Assembly (NCBI GenBank): GCA_937906475.1
Contig: CALCZA010000068.1
Location: 1 to 58,770 of the forward strand
From: an uncultured bacterium
Lineage (GTDB): Bacteria > Planctomycetota > UBA1135 > UBA2386
Reading direction: 5' to 3'
Length of the DNA stretch: 58,770 nucleotides
Shown in pieces: positions 44,537-53,590 of the stretch (within the stretch, counting starts at the first letter, position 1; each line of letters opens with the position of its first letter). Made by a program: the position numbers and the translations under genes. The notes under the pieces were generated by a model. The model was given only the letters and a program-made list of their open reading frames with translations, was not told the origin of the DNA and ran no database searches.

Positions 44537-46079
44537 TCACAAGAAGAAGCTGGAAGAGCTGCGCAATCGTTCCGTGCAAGGTGGTGGTGAGAAGCGCATC
44601 GCCGCACAACACGAGCGCGGCAAGCTGACCGCACGCGAACGCATCGACCTGCTCGTCGATCCCGGTAGCTTTGTTGAGGTGGACCGGTTCGTGACGCATC
44701 GCTGTCGCGACTTCGGCATGGACTCGGATAAGAACACGATCCTCGGCGATGGCGTCGTGACTGGCAGTGCCCGCATCGATGGCCGGCCGGTCTACTTGTT
44801 TGCGCAGGACTTCACCGTGTTCGGTGGCAGCCTGTCCGAAACGCACGCGCAGAAGATCGTCAAAGTCATGGACGCGGCGATGAAGGTCGGCGTGCCGATG
44901 ATCGGCCTGTGTGATTCCGGTGGCGCGCGCATTCAAGAAGGCGTCGTGTCACTCGGTGGCTACGCCGACATCTTCCTTCGTAATACGCTCGCGAGTGGCG
45001 TGATTCCGCAGATCAGCGCGATCATGGGCCCGTGTGCCGGCGGTGCGGTTTACTCACCGTCGATCACCGACTTCATCATGATGGTTGAAGGCACGAGCTT
45101 CATGCACATCACCGGGCCCGACGTGGTCAAGGCAGTGACGCACGAGGACACGACTAGCGAAGAACTCGGTGGCGCGCGCGTGCACAGTGAAGTGTCGGGG
45201 GTCGCGCACTTCACGGCGGCCGATGACGCTGCGTGCTTGATGCAGTTGCGTGAGTTGCTGTCGTTCTTGCCGCTCAACAACGCCGAGGATCCGCCGTTCT
45301 GCGCGACCAATGACGACGCGGACCGCATGGACGAAGAGCTCGAGACGATCGTGCCGGACTCCAGCGACAAGCCATATGACATGAAGAATGTCATCAAGCG
45401 CGTGGTCGACGACGGCAAGTTCTTCGAAGTGCACTCGCGCTACGCCAAGAACATCCTGTGTGGCTTCGCGCGACTTGGCGGTCGCGTCGTCGGCATCGTC
45501 GCCAATCAACCGGCACACCTCGCCGGCGTGCTCGACATCAAGGCCAGCATCAAGGGCGCGCGCTTCGTGCGGTTCTGCGATGCATTCAATGTCCCGCTGG
45601 TCTGCTTTGAAGACGTGCCAGGCTTCTTGCCGGGCACCGAGCAAGAGTGGGGCGGCATTATTACGCACGGCGCGAAGCTCTTGTATGCGTTCTGCGAAGC
45701 GACCGTGCCGCGCATGACCGTGATCACGCGCAAGGCCTACGGCGGGGCTTATACCGTCATGAACAACCGCCACATGCGCAGCGACTTCGTGGTGGCCTGG
45801 CCACAAGCTGAGATCGCGGTGATGGGCGCCGAAGGTGCTGCCAAGATCGTGTTCCGCGGTGACATTAAGAACGCCGACGACCCAGTGGCCGAAGAGAAGC
45901 GCCTCGTCGAAGGCTACAAAGAGAAGTTTGCTAACCCCTACCAGGCGGCGGCTCGCGGCTACGTCGACGACGTCATCGACCCGCGCCGCACGCGGCCGGC
46001 GCTGATTCAGGCGTTGGAACTGCTGCGCAGCAAGCGCGACACGAACCCGGCCAAGAAGCACGGCAACATCCCACTCTAG
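44529..46079 (+). CDS. pccB: propionyl-CoA/acyl-CoA carboxylase, carboxyltransferase (beta) subunit
   Basis: The 516-residue crotonase-fold subunit transfers CO2 from carboxybiotin to propionyl-CoA, giving methylmalonyl-CoA. It has [21 protein letters not shown] near the N-terminus, [26 protein letters not shown], and in the C-half [25 protein letters not shown]-like and [14 protein letters not shown] segments, ending KKHGNIPL. The start at 44529 is preferred to 44520. Partner biotin carboxylase and BCCP genes lie at 50740 and 52227; the beta-plus-epimerase context favours propionyl-CoA as substrate. Confidence 0.92.
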   Translation: MTDHKKKLEELRNRSVQGGGEKRIAAQHERGKLTARERIDLLVDPGSFVEVDRFVTHRCRDFGMDSDKNTILGDGVVTGSARIDGRPVYLFAQDFTVFGGSLSETHAQKIVKVMDAAMKVGVPMIGLCDSGGARIQEGVVSLGGYADIFLRNTLASGVIPQISAIMGPCAGGAVYSPSITDFIMMVEGTSFMHITGPDVVKAVTHEDTTSEELGGARVHSEVSGVAHFTAADDAACLMQLRELLSFLPLNNAEDPPFCATNDDADRMDEELETIVPDSSDKPYDMKNVIKRVVDDGKFFEVHSRYAKNILCGFARLGGRVVGIVANQPAHLAGVLDIKASIKGARFVRFCDAFNVPLVCFEDVPGFLPGTEQEWGGIITHGAKLLYAFCEATVPRMTVITRKAYGGAYTVMNNRHMRSDFVVAWPQAEIAVMGAEGAAKIVFRGDIKNADDPVAEEKRLVEGYKEKFANPYQAAARGYVDDVIDPRRTRPALIQALELLRSKRDTNPAKKHGNIPL

Positions 46080-46143
46080 AGTCTTGGCCGCTCTGGCCAC
46101 TCTAGCCGTTGGGGGAGTTGGTCGCCGGTGCCTGGATCGAGAA

Positions 46144-46172
46144 GCCACGCACGAGCGCCTTTTGGGCGTGGC
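46144..46172 (+). terminator. stem-loop after pccB
   Basis: gccacgc and gcgtggc pair across an inner gcgcc-ttttg-ggcgt-like stem, 65 bp after the pccB stop. It may be a terminator; no clear T-tail is present. The rest of the 271-bp gap to the MFS gene shows nothing I recognise. Confidence 0.35.
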
Positions 46173-46350
46173 GTAGGCTGCCGGGGCGTGATGGTTCCCG
46201 CGGTGTGAGCCAAACTCCGGCGCTGCCGTTCGCTGGCGACCCTCTACTACAAGCCGTGGGGTAGTCAGAACACCAATCTCCGGCTAGCGCCAGCCATGTG
46301 CCTCGACATACAGTGCGCTTTCACCGTCCGCACAACCGCACGCGAATCTC

Positions 46351-47916
46351 ATGTCCACATCGAACGATAGGCTGGTTTTCTGGGGCTGCTTCATTGCACT
46401 CATCACGACTGCATTCGCATTCATCACTCGAGCGTTTCTGGTCAACATACCGGACCTGTGGCCGGCACAGTTCGGCTTGGACAACGTCCAGGGGCAAGAG
46501 TTGTTTGGCGCCGGCATCTGGCCGTTTGCGATCAGCATCATCTTGTTCAGCCTGATCATCGATCGCATCGGCTACCGCGCGGCGATGATCTTCAGCTTCG
46601 TGTGCTATGCGATCTACTCGTACATGGCATTGCAGGCCTACGGGATCGTTAACGCCGAGGGGCTTGGTGAGGCTGGCCTCGCGGCGGCTCGAGGTGATGC
46701 CTACGAGTACCTCTACTGGGGGTCGGTTGTTCTGGGGCTTGGTAACGGCACCGTTGAAGCCTTCATCAATCCGGTCGTTGCAACGATGTTCAGCCGGGAG
46801 AAGACAAAGTGGCTCAACATCCTGCACGCTGGTTGGCCCGGCGGTCTAGTGATCGGTGGCCTGCTAACGATTGGGCTGGGTGCGCAGGTCACTGAAGATT
46901 GGCGCGTCTTGATCTACCTGATCGCGTTGCCGGCGATTGTCTACTTGCTGATCCTGATGTTTGTGCGGTTCCCGGTTAACGAACGGGTTGCTGCCGGAAC
47001 CTCCTACCGCGAGATGCTTGGCGAGTTCGGCATCATTGGCGCCGCCATCGCTGGCTTCTTGATCGTTAAGCAGCTTGGCTTGGTGTTCGGGTGGACGGAT
47101 GGCGTCATCTATGGCGTTCTCATCGCACTCGTCTTGGCCTATGGCGCCTACTGCCGGTCCCTTGGCCGACCCCTCATGGTCTTCCTCTGTATTGTGATGA
47201 TGCCGCTTGCCACAACTGAGCTTGGCACGGATGGCGCAATCACTGGGATCATGGAGCAACCGCTCAAGGAACTGGGGCAGAACCCGTTGTGGGTGCTCAT
47301 CTACACGTCGGCGATCATGTGTGTGCTGCGATTCTTCGCTGGCCCGATTGTGAAGTGCCTGACGCCGCTTGGGCTGTTGGCCTCGTGTGCCGTTCTGGCC
47401 ACGCTCGGCTTGTTTGCACTGTCGCAAACCGTGTCGGTGTTCTGGATCTTTGCAGCCGCAACGCTCTACGGCCTCGGCAAGACGTTCTTCTGGCCGACGA
47501 CACTTGGCGTCGTTTCAGAGCAGTTCCCCAAGGGTGGTGCGCTGACTCTCAATGCGATCGCTGGTATCGGCATGCTGACCGTTGGCATCGTCGGTGGGCC
47601 GTTGATCGGTGTGATGCAGGAGAGCGGCGCGCAGGCATCGCTCGAGCGGGAGCTTCCTGGCATCTACGAGACGGTCTCCACGCCGGGCGACTACTTCCTG
47701 GGCTCTTACACCGCGGTTGACCAGGGCAAGGTTGATGCTCTGCCAGCTGATCAGAGCGACAAGGTGACTAAGGTCGTGACGCAAGCCAAGCAGGGTGCCC
47801 TGGCATCGATGACGATCTTCCCGCTGATCATGCTCGCCTGCTACATCGGCTTGATCCTCTACTTCCGTAGCCGCGGTGGCTACAAGCCGGTTGAACTCGA
47901 CACGCCCGAGCAGTGA
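46351..47916 (+). CDS. large MFS permease (sugar-permease type)
   Basis: The 521-residue membrane protein has about twelve helices and an extended extramembrane insert near the C-terminus (about 425-485, STPGDYFLGSYTAVDQGK). MFS features include the DRIGYRAAM loop, GLGNGTVEAFINPVVATMF and LYGLGKTFFWPTTLGVVS, the last typical of permeases near Gfo/Idh/MocA genes in Planctomycetota and Verrucomicrobiota. A Gfo/Idh/MocA gene is indeed 1.5 kb away at 49470. Likely substrate is a sugar or polyol derivative; not proven. Confidence 0.82.
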   Translation: MSTSNDRLVFWGCFIALITTAFAFITRAFLVNIPDLWPAQFGLDNVQGQELFGAGIWPFAISIILFSLIIDRIGYRAAMIFSFVCYAIYSYMALQAYGIVNAEGLGEAGLAAARGDAYEYLYWGSVVLGLGNGTVEAFINPVVATMFSREKTKWLNILHAGWPGGLVIGGLLTIGLGAQVTEDWRVLIYLIALPAIVYLLILMFVRFPVNERVAAGTSYREMLGEFGIIGAAIAGFLIVKQLGLVFGWTDGVIYGVLIALVLAYGAYCRSLGRPLMVFLCIVMMPLATTELGTDGAITGIMEQPLKELGQNPLWVLIYTSAIMCVLRFFAGPIVKCLTPLGLLASCAVLATLGLFALSQTVSVFWIFAAATLYGLGKTFFWPTTLGVVSEQFPKGGALTLNAIAGIGMLTVGIVGGPLIGVMQESGAQASLERELPGIYETVSTPGDYFLGSYTAVDQGKVDALPADQSDKVTKVVTQAKQGALASMTIFPLIMLACYIGLILYFRSRGGYKPVELDTPEQ

Positions 47917-47981
47917 TTGTCGTAGCCGGTCGAGTGTGGCGCGCCGCGGCATCGCATACGCTTACTTGACCGGTGACGACC

Positions 47982-49454
47982 ATGATCTCGAAGCTACTCG
48001 CGTTGCGTTGTTCGCTCGCTGTCGCTGCACTCGCGTGCGCGTCAGCTAGTCTCCCTGCCCAATCAGATGCCAAGGCGCAGGTCTCGACGAAGGGCGCAAA
48101 GGATCCAATCGTGGGCACGTGGCAAGGCGCGCTGAAGGTTGCCGGCCAGAAGCTCGAGCTTGGCCTGCACGTCACAATCGACGGCAAGGGCTACGCCGCG
48201 ACGTTCGACAGCATCACGCAGAACACCACTGGCATTCCGGTTCTGTCGTTGACCCGCAAGGGCACCGAGGTGGTTGCGGATATCCAGGCGATTGGTTCGA
48301 CCTACACGGCGACGCTCAAGGGCGAGGGGGCCGCACGCGAACTCGTCGGCACCTGGTCGCAGGGTGGCATGGAGTTGCCGTTGACGATGAAGGTCGTCGA
48401 CAAGATCAAGGGACCTAACCGCCCCCAGAATCCGAAGGCGCCGTTTCCTTACGATGCGGTCGAGGTTGAGTTCGTTAGCAACGAACACGTGACGCTCGCC
48501 GGTACGCTGACATTGCCGCCTGGTGATGGACCTCATCCAGTTGCGGTCATGATTACTGGCTCGGGGCCGCAGGATCGCGATGAGAGTCTGGCGGGGCACA
48601 AGCCGTTCTTGGTGATCGCGGATCACCTGACGCGGCAAGGTCTCGCGGTGCTTCGCTACGACGATCGTGGCGTCGGCAAGTCGACGGGCGACTTCACCGT
48701 CGCGACGACCGCGGACTTCGCCAGCGATGTGCGGGCGGCGATTCGTTTCCTGCAGTCGCGCCAGGACATCGACAAGCAGCGCATCGGCACCATCGGTCAC
48801 AGTGAAGGCGGTTTGATTGCACCGATTGTGGCTTCGGGTCCGGATGCGAAGTCGGTCGCGTTCTCGATTCTGCTGGCACCGCCGACCGTCAACATTGCGG
48901 ACATCATCGTGCATCAAAGCAGGCTGATTGGCCGGGCTGCCAGCGACAGTCCGGACATCGACGTGAACTGTGAGTTCTTGCGAGAGGCGTTTGCCGCCAT
49001 CCGTGAGCACAAGGACGCGGAGTCGCGCTCGGAGGCAATCACTGCGATTGCGAAGGCCACTTGGCCCAAGTTCTCCGCCGAAGCGCGGCAGAGTATTGGT
49101 ACTAGCGCCGACGACCTTGTGCGACAGGCGCAGATGCTGGTCGAGCCGTGGATTACCTACTTGCTGGATTACGATCCGCAGCCCGCGCTGAAAGGCATGC
49201 ACGGCGAAGTGCTGGCGTTGTTTGGCGGCAAGGATCTGCAGGTTGATCCCGCTCAGAATCTGCCGCCACTCGAGAAGGCCATGTCCGGTCGAGAGCCCAA
49301 GCCGACGGTGGTGTCGTTGCCGGACCACAATCACCTATTCCAGCGCTGCACGACCGGCTCGCCGACGGAGTATGGCGAGATCGAGGAGACGATCTCACAG
49401 GAAGCGCTCGACGCGATGTCCAAGTGGCTCAAGCGCGTTGTGCTGACGCGCTAG
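47982..49454 (+). CDS. secreted alpha/beta hydrolase with N-terminal lipocalin-like domain
   Basis: The 490-residue protein has a signal peptide (1-25). It then has a beta-rich domain (about 40-140) starting VGTWQGALKVAGQKLELGLH, similar to domains before many bacterial peptidase/esterase hydrolases. The alpha/beta-hydrolase domain (about 160-485) has the oxyanion segment MITGSGPQDRDES, LRYDDRGVGKSTGDF, nucleophile Ser in GTIGHSEGG, Asp in LALFGGKDLQVDP and His in PDHNHLFQ. It is probably an esterase or acyl-peptidase; the substrate is unknown. I chose the ATG at 47982 over a GTG at 47973. Confidence 0.85.
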   Translation: MISKLLALRCSLAVAALACASASLPAQSDAKAQVSTKGAKDPIVGTWQGALKVAGQKLELGLHVTIDGKGYAATFDSITQNTTGIPVLSLTRKGTEVVADIQAIGSTYTATLKGEGAARELVGTWSQGGMELPLTMKVVDKIKGPNRPQNPKAPFPYDAVEVEFVSNEHVTLAGTLTLPPGDGPHPVAVMITGSGPQDRDESLAGHKPFLVIADHLTRQGLAVLRYDDRGVGKSTGDFTVATTADFASDVRAAIRFLQSRQDIDKQRIGTIGHSEGGLIAPIVASGPDAKSVAFSILLAPPTVNIADIIVHQSRLIGRAASDSPDIDVNCEFLREAFAAIREHKDAESRSEAITAIAKATWPKFSAEARQSIGTSADDLVRQAQMLVEPWITYLLDYDPQPALKGMHGEVLALFGGKDLQVDPAQNLPPLEKAMSGREPKPTVVSLPDHNHLFQRCTTGSPTEYGEIEETISQEALDAMSKWLKRVVLTR

Positions 49455-49469
49455 CAGCCTAGCCGCTCG

Positions 49470-50531
49470 CTAGAGGTCGATCGTGCGGCCTTCGCGCGCG
49501 GATTGATCCGCGGCCAAGACAATGCGCAGGCTGCTGACGGCATCTGTTAGGTGATCCGTTAGGTCGACGTCGTTCTTGATCGCGTTGAGCAGGAACTCCT
49601 GTTCGCGCAAGCACAGGCCATCGTGGTCCGGTTCGTCGGTCGTATCGATCCACTCGTCCTTGCGGGTGAACTCATCGTTGCCGTCGCGGTCTTGGTAGTG
49701 CACGCGCAGCGAGTTAGTGGCGGTGTGCGAGTCGACATCCGAGCTGTCATTACTGCGTTCACCTTCGCGGTCGACGATCGAGACGCACCCCTTCGGCCCG
49801 ATGACATCCTTCACGAAGTAGGCGACTTCGCTCATCATCGGTCCCCAGCCCGCTTCGTACCAACCGACCGAACCGTCTTCGAACGTCACCTGAAGTTGGC
49901 CGTAGTTGTACATGCCCGGCTTCAGTTCATCGGACAGGCGCGCCTGCACGGCCGAAACGCGAATCGGCTTGCTACGCGTCATCTGGCACATGACATCGAC
50001 GTAGTGCACGCCGCAGTCGACGATCGGTGACATCGAATCCATCAGCGCCTTGTGGGTAGCCCAGTCCTTGCCGCAACTTTGCTGGTTGAGATTCATGCGC
50101 ATGACCAGCGGCTTGCCGAGCGTCTGGGCGACCTCGATGAACTTCTGCCAGGCCGGGTGCACTCGCAGGATGTAACCGACGACGACTTTGCGGTTGTGTT
50201 GCTTGGCGAGCGCCGCGATCTCGGCCGCTTCTTCGACCGTTTCCGCTAGCGGCTTCTCGATAAAGACGTGGCTGCCGCCGGTGATTGCCGTGCGGGCGAT
50301 CGCCGCGTGGGTGTCCGGGTAGGTGTTGATCGAGACCACGTCCGGTTTGGTCTCGGCGTAGGCGGTTTCGAAGTCCGAGAAGGTCTTTACCCCGCCGAGT
50401 TCCTCGGACAGCTTGTTGCGCGAGGTTTCACCCCGCGCGACGAGTCCGACGACTTGGAAGTCTTCTAGTTGGTGGTATGCGCGGGCATGGGACGAACCCA
50501 TGTTGCCGCAGCCGACGACGAGGACGCTCAT
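49470..50531 (-). CDS. Gfo/Idh/MocA family oxidoreductase
   Basis: The 353-residue NAD(P)-dependent dehydrogenase has MSVLVVGCGNMGSSHARAY as its Rossmann start, VVSINTYPDTHAAIA, the signature EKPLAETVEEA with the catalytic-site Lys, and the C-terminal sheet with DCGVHYVDVMCQM and VTFEDGSVGWYEAGW. Family members oxidise or epimerise sugars and cyclitols; the substrate is not readable. I chose the ATG at 50531; the ATG at 50540 also works. It is convergent with the hydrolase gene and divergent from the biotin carboxylase. Confidence 0.9.
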   Translation of the reverse strand: MSVLVVGCGNMGSSHARAYHQLEDFQVVGLVARGETSRNKLSEELGGVKTFSDFETAYAETKPDVVSINTYPDTHAAIARTAITGGSHVFIEKPLAETVEEAAEIAALAKQHNRKVVVGYILRVHPAWQKFIEVAQTLGKPLVMRMNLNQQSCGKDWATHKALMDSMSPIVDCGVHYVDVMCQMTRSKPIRVSAVQARLSDELKPGMYNYGQLQVTFEDGSVGWYEAGWGPMMSEVAYFVKDVIGPKGCVSIVDREGERSNDSSDVDSHTATNSLRVHYQDRDGNDEFTRKDEWIDTTDEPDHDGLCLREQEFLLNAIKNDVDLTDHLTDAVSSLRIVLAADQSAREGRTIDL

Positions 50532-50739
50532 TGCTGCCATACTCCGTTCATACCGCGGGAAGGGCACGCAACCCAGCCATTCGCGATCCGGTCCGGCCAC
50601 CGGGCGCACTTTTCGCCCGCAGTATGGCTGCCGAACCGGGGCTCAGGGAGAATCTATGACCGGCTTAGCATTGATCGCATGTTCCAAGCCGAGCGGCGGG
50701 TCGTTACCGTGTTTGCCCCGCCATGCCACCAGAGTGCCA

Positions 50740-52230
50740 ATGCCACTGTTCCGCCGCATCCTGATCGCCAACCGAGGCGAGATTGCGCTTCGCGTGATCC
50801 GTACCGCCCAGGAGATGGGCATCGAAACGGTTGCCGTCTACTCCGACGCCGATCGCACCGCGCTGCACGTTCGCAAAGCGACGTGCGCCGAACACATCGG
50901 TGGTAGCCAACCCGCCGAGAGCTACCTCGACGCCAAGCGCGTGCTCGAGGTTGCCAAGAAGACCGGCTGCGATGCGTTGCATCCTGGCTACGGCTTCCTC
51001 AGTGAGAACGCCGCGTTCTCCGAGGCGTGCGAAGCCGCCGGGATCACGTTCCTCGGCCCTGGCCCACAAGCGATTCGTTCGATGGGGGACAAGGTTGCCG
51101 CGCGCAACATTGCTCTCAACGCTGGCGTGCCGTTGGTGCCCGGTCTGCAGGAAAATATTGACGAAGACGGCCTCGTTGCCGGCGCGAAGAAACTTGGCTA
51201 TCCGGTCATGCTCAAGGCGGCCAGCGGCGGTGGCGGCAAGGGCATTCGCATCGTGACCGAAGAGAGCGGCTTGCTCGAAGCGTTCCGCATGGCGCGCGCC
51301 GAAGCCAAGGGCGCGTTTGCTGACGACCGGGTCTACCTCGAGAAGTTCGTCGAAGAACCGCGCCACGTCGAGATCCAGATCATGGCGGACAAGCACGGCA
51401 ACGTCGTGCACTACGGCGAACGCGAATGCTCGGTGCAGCGTCGCCATCAGAAACTAGTCGAAGAAACGCCGTGTACGGTGCTGACCGAAGAACTCCGCCA
51501 GAAAATGGGCGAGTCGGCTTGCAGCTTGGCGCGCAAAGTTGGCTACGTCGGGGCCGGCACCGTTGAGTTCCTCTACTCGAAGAATGAGTTCTACTTCCTC
51601 GAGATGAACACGCGGCTGCAGGTCGAGCATCCGATCACCGAAGAGTGTTACGGCGTCGATTTGGTTCGCGAGATGATCCGCGTTGGCGCTGGGCTCACAG
51701 TGCAGCAGCCGGGACCGTCGCGCGGCCATGCAATCGAGGTGCGGATCAACGCCGAGGACCCGACTAACTACTTCCCGTCACTCGGTCGCATCGAGCGGTT
51801 GGGCTTGCCCGGTGGTCCGGGCGTTCGCCTCGATGCAGCGATGTTTCGCGGCCAGGAAGTCACTCCCTACTACGACAGCATGCTCGGCAAACTGATCGTG
51901 CACGCGGCCGATCGCCCGCAGGCCATTGCCCGCTGCATTCGCGCCTTGCGTGAGTTGCGGATTGTTGGTGTTTTGACGTCGTTGCCCGTGGCGTTGGCGA
52001 CGCTGCAAAGCGAAGAGTTTCAGTCGGGCAACTACGACACTGGCATTCTGGAGCGCATCAACACGAGCAGTAACGCTCGCCGCGACGTGGCGATGCTGTC
52101 TGGTGCTATCGCACGCTTCCTGGCTGCGGAGAAGGTTGGTGTGGTCGTTGATTCAGGCGAGGGGGCAGCGCCAGTTCAGCCTGCCTGGGCCATGATTGGC
52201 CGCCAAGAGCGTCTCTGGAGGAAGCGATGA
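50740..52230 (+). CDS. accC: biotin carboxylase (acetyl/propionyl-CoA carboxylase alpha)
   Basis: The 496-residue ATP-grasp enzyme carboxylates biotin on the BCCP. It begins FRRILIANRGEIALRVIRTA, with VAVYSDAD, HPGYGFLSEN, the Gly-rich loop KAASGGGGKGIRIV, ERECSVQRRHQKLVEE, EMNTRLQVEHPITEE and GVDLVREMI. The ATG at 50740 is preferred: the frame is open further upstream but those residues are not carboxylase-like. It lacks a fused biotinyl domain; this sits in the next gene, which overlaps by 4 bp. With pccB at 44.5 kb it likely forms a split propionyl-CoA carboxylase, though acetyl-CoA carboxylase is possible. Confidence 0.92.
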   Translation: MPLFRRILIANRGEIALRVIRTAQEMGIETVAVYSDADRTALHVRKATCAEHIGGSQPAESYLDAKRVLEVAKKTGCDALHPGYGFLSENAAFSEACEAAGITFLGPGPQAIRSMGDKVAARNIALNAGVPLVPGLQENIDEDGLVAGAKKLGYPVMLKAASGGGGKGIRIVTEESGLLEAFRMARAEAKGAFADDRVYLEKFVEEPRHVEIQIMADKHGNVVHYGERECSVQRRHQKLVEETPCTVLTEELRQKMGESACSLARKVGYVGAGTVEFLYSKNEFYFLEMNTRLQVEHPITEECYGVDLVREMIRVGAGLTVQQPGPSRGHAIEVRINAEDPTNYFPSLGRIERLGLPGGPGVRLDAAMFRGQEVTPYYDSMLGKLIVHAADRPQAIARCIRALRELRIVGVLTSLPVALATLQSEEFQSGNYDTGILERINTSSNARRDVAMLSGAIARFLAAEKVGVVVDSGEGAAPVQPAWAMIGRQERLWRKR

Positions 52231-52727
52231 AATACCTGTCTCGCATCGGTGATGACGAGCGCGAATATACATTCGAGCGTCGTGAAGACATCCTGATCGC
52301 CCGCAGTGGCGATCGTATGATTGAGATCTCGCTGGCACAGGTTGGTAATGGCGAAGCGCTGTCGATGATCATCGATGGCGAGAGCTACGACGTCGTCGCT
52401 GATATCCGTGGACGTGAAGTCGCGGTGCAAGTGCACGGCGAACGCTATGCGATGCAAGTCGAGGACGAGCGCGAGCGCGCCGCCGCGCAAGTGGCCGGCA
52501 ACAAGCAGGGCGGCAAATGCCAATTGCGTGCTTCGATGCCGGGCATCGTGGTCGAAGTGCAGGTGGCCGTTGGCGATCAAGTCGAAGAAGGTCAGACGAT
52601 GGTCGTGCTTGAAGCGATGAAGATGCAGAACCCGCTCGGCGCTGAAGGTCCGGGCACGGTGACCAAGTTGTTGGTCGAGGCCGGCGAAACGGTTGCGGCA
52701 GGCGCGTTGCTGGTAGAAATCGAGTAG
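52227..52727 (+). CDS. biotin carboxyl carrier protein
   Basis: The 166-residue protein carries the biotin domain at its C-terminus, with biotinylated K132 in VVLEAMKMQNPL and flanking RASMPGIVVEVQVAVGDQVEEGQ. The first 80 residues form a beta-rich part similar to the domain between biotin carboxylase and BCCP in long alpha subunits (SLAQVGNGEALSMIIDGESY). A GGAGG at 52217-52221 inside the preceding gene and an ATGA overlap show translational coupling. Together the two genes amount to an alpha subunit split in two. Confidence 0.92.
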   Translation: MKYLSRIGDDEREYTFERREDILIARSGDRMIEISLAQVGNGEALSMIIDGESYDVVADIRGREVAVQVHGERYAMQVEDERERAAAQVAGNKQGGKCQLRASMPGIVVEVQVAVGDQVEEGQTMVVLEAMKMQNPLGAEGPGTVTKLLVEAGETVAAGALLVEIE

Positions 52728-52729
52728 CG

Positions 52730-53587
52730 ATGTTTTGCGGTAACCTGCCAATGCTAGCGATGTTGGTCGTTCTGGCCGGTTCTTGCGCGGTGCCAGCCAA
52801 GTCTCCGCAGGATGCGACACTCGCGCGCATGCGTAGCGGGCATGTTCAGGTGGTTGCCCATCGTGGTGCGAGTCGCGCGTGTCCGGAAAACACCATCGCC
52901 GCACTGCAATACGCCGTGCAACAGGGTGCCGATGTTGTCGAGTTCGATGTTTACCAGACGCGCGATGGGCACTGGGTGTGCATGCATGACGTGACGTGCG
53001 ATCGTACGACCAACGCGCGCGACGTGTTCGGCCGCCAGAAGGTGCGCATCGATCAATTGACCCTGGCGGAGGTGCAGCGTCTCGACGCCGGCAAGTGGTT
53101 CGCGCCAGAGTTTGCCGGCGAGCGCGTGCCGACGCTGCAGCAAGCGTTGCAAGCGATTGCTCCGGCGATGCCGATGATCGAGCGCAAAGCCGGCGATGCC
53201 CAGCACCTTGTGGCCGAGTTGCAGCGCCTCGACGTCGTCGACGACGTGATCGTGCAATCGTTCGATTGGGACTGGTTGGTGAAAGTCGCTGCCGCGGAAC
53301 CGCGCTTGCTTTTGGCGGCGCTGGGTGGCGACGAGCCAACCCCAGATCGCCTCCGTGACATCGATCGAACGGGGGCGCGCATCGTGCACTGGAACCACAG
53401 TCGCGTGACCCGTGCGATGGCGGACGCGGTGCACGCGTCGGGGCGCTTGCTCTGCATCTACACCGTCGATGCCGAGGTGGCCTTCTACGGTGCAGTGGCG
53501 ATAGGTTGCGATCTGATTACGACCAATCGGCCCGAGCACTACGTGGCTGAGCGCGCGGTTGGTCACTTCACGCCATTGCGTCGCTGA
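52730..53587 (+). CDS. glycerophosphodiester phosphodiesterase lipoprotein
   Basis: The 285-residue GDPD has a lipoprotein signal, MLAMLVVLAGSCAVPA, with lipobox LAGSC, so it should sit on a membrane facing the periplasm. Active-site motifs are VVAHRGASRACPENTIAAL, VEFDVYQTRDGHWVCMHD with its conserved Glu, Asp and His, and MIERKAGD. It starts 2 bp after the BCCP stop, so it is likely co-transcribed with the carboxylase genes. A cytosolic paralogue is at 858-1655. Confidence 0.9.
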   Translation: MFCGNLPMLAMLVVLAGSCAVPAKSPQDATLARMRSGHVQVVAHRGASRACPENTIAALQYAVQQGADVVEFDVYQTRDGHWVCMHDVTCDRTTNARDVFGRQKVRIDQLTLAEVQRLDAGKWFAPEFAGERVPTLQQALQAIAPAMPMIERKAGDAQHLVAELQRLDVVDDVIVQSFDWDWLVKVAAAEPRLLLAALGGDEPTPDRLRDIDRTGARIVHWNHSRVTRAMADAVHASGRLLCIYTVDAEVAFYGAVAIGCDLITTNRPEHYVAERAVGHFTPLRR

Positions 53588-53590
53588 ACG

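Noticed and set aside
50413-50739. N-terminal extension of the biotin carboxylase frame
   Set aside because: These residues overlap the start of the Gfo/Idh/MocA gene on the other strand and are not carboxylase-like; the enzyme starts at 50740 with its conserved RRILIANRGEIA.
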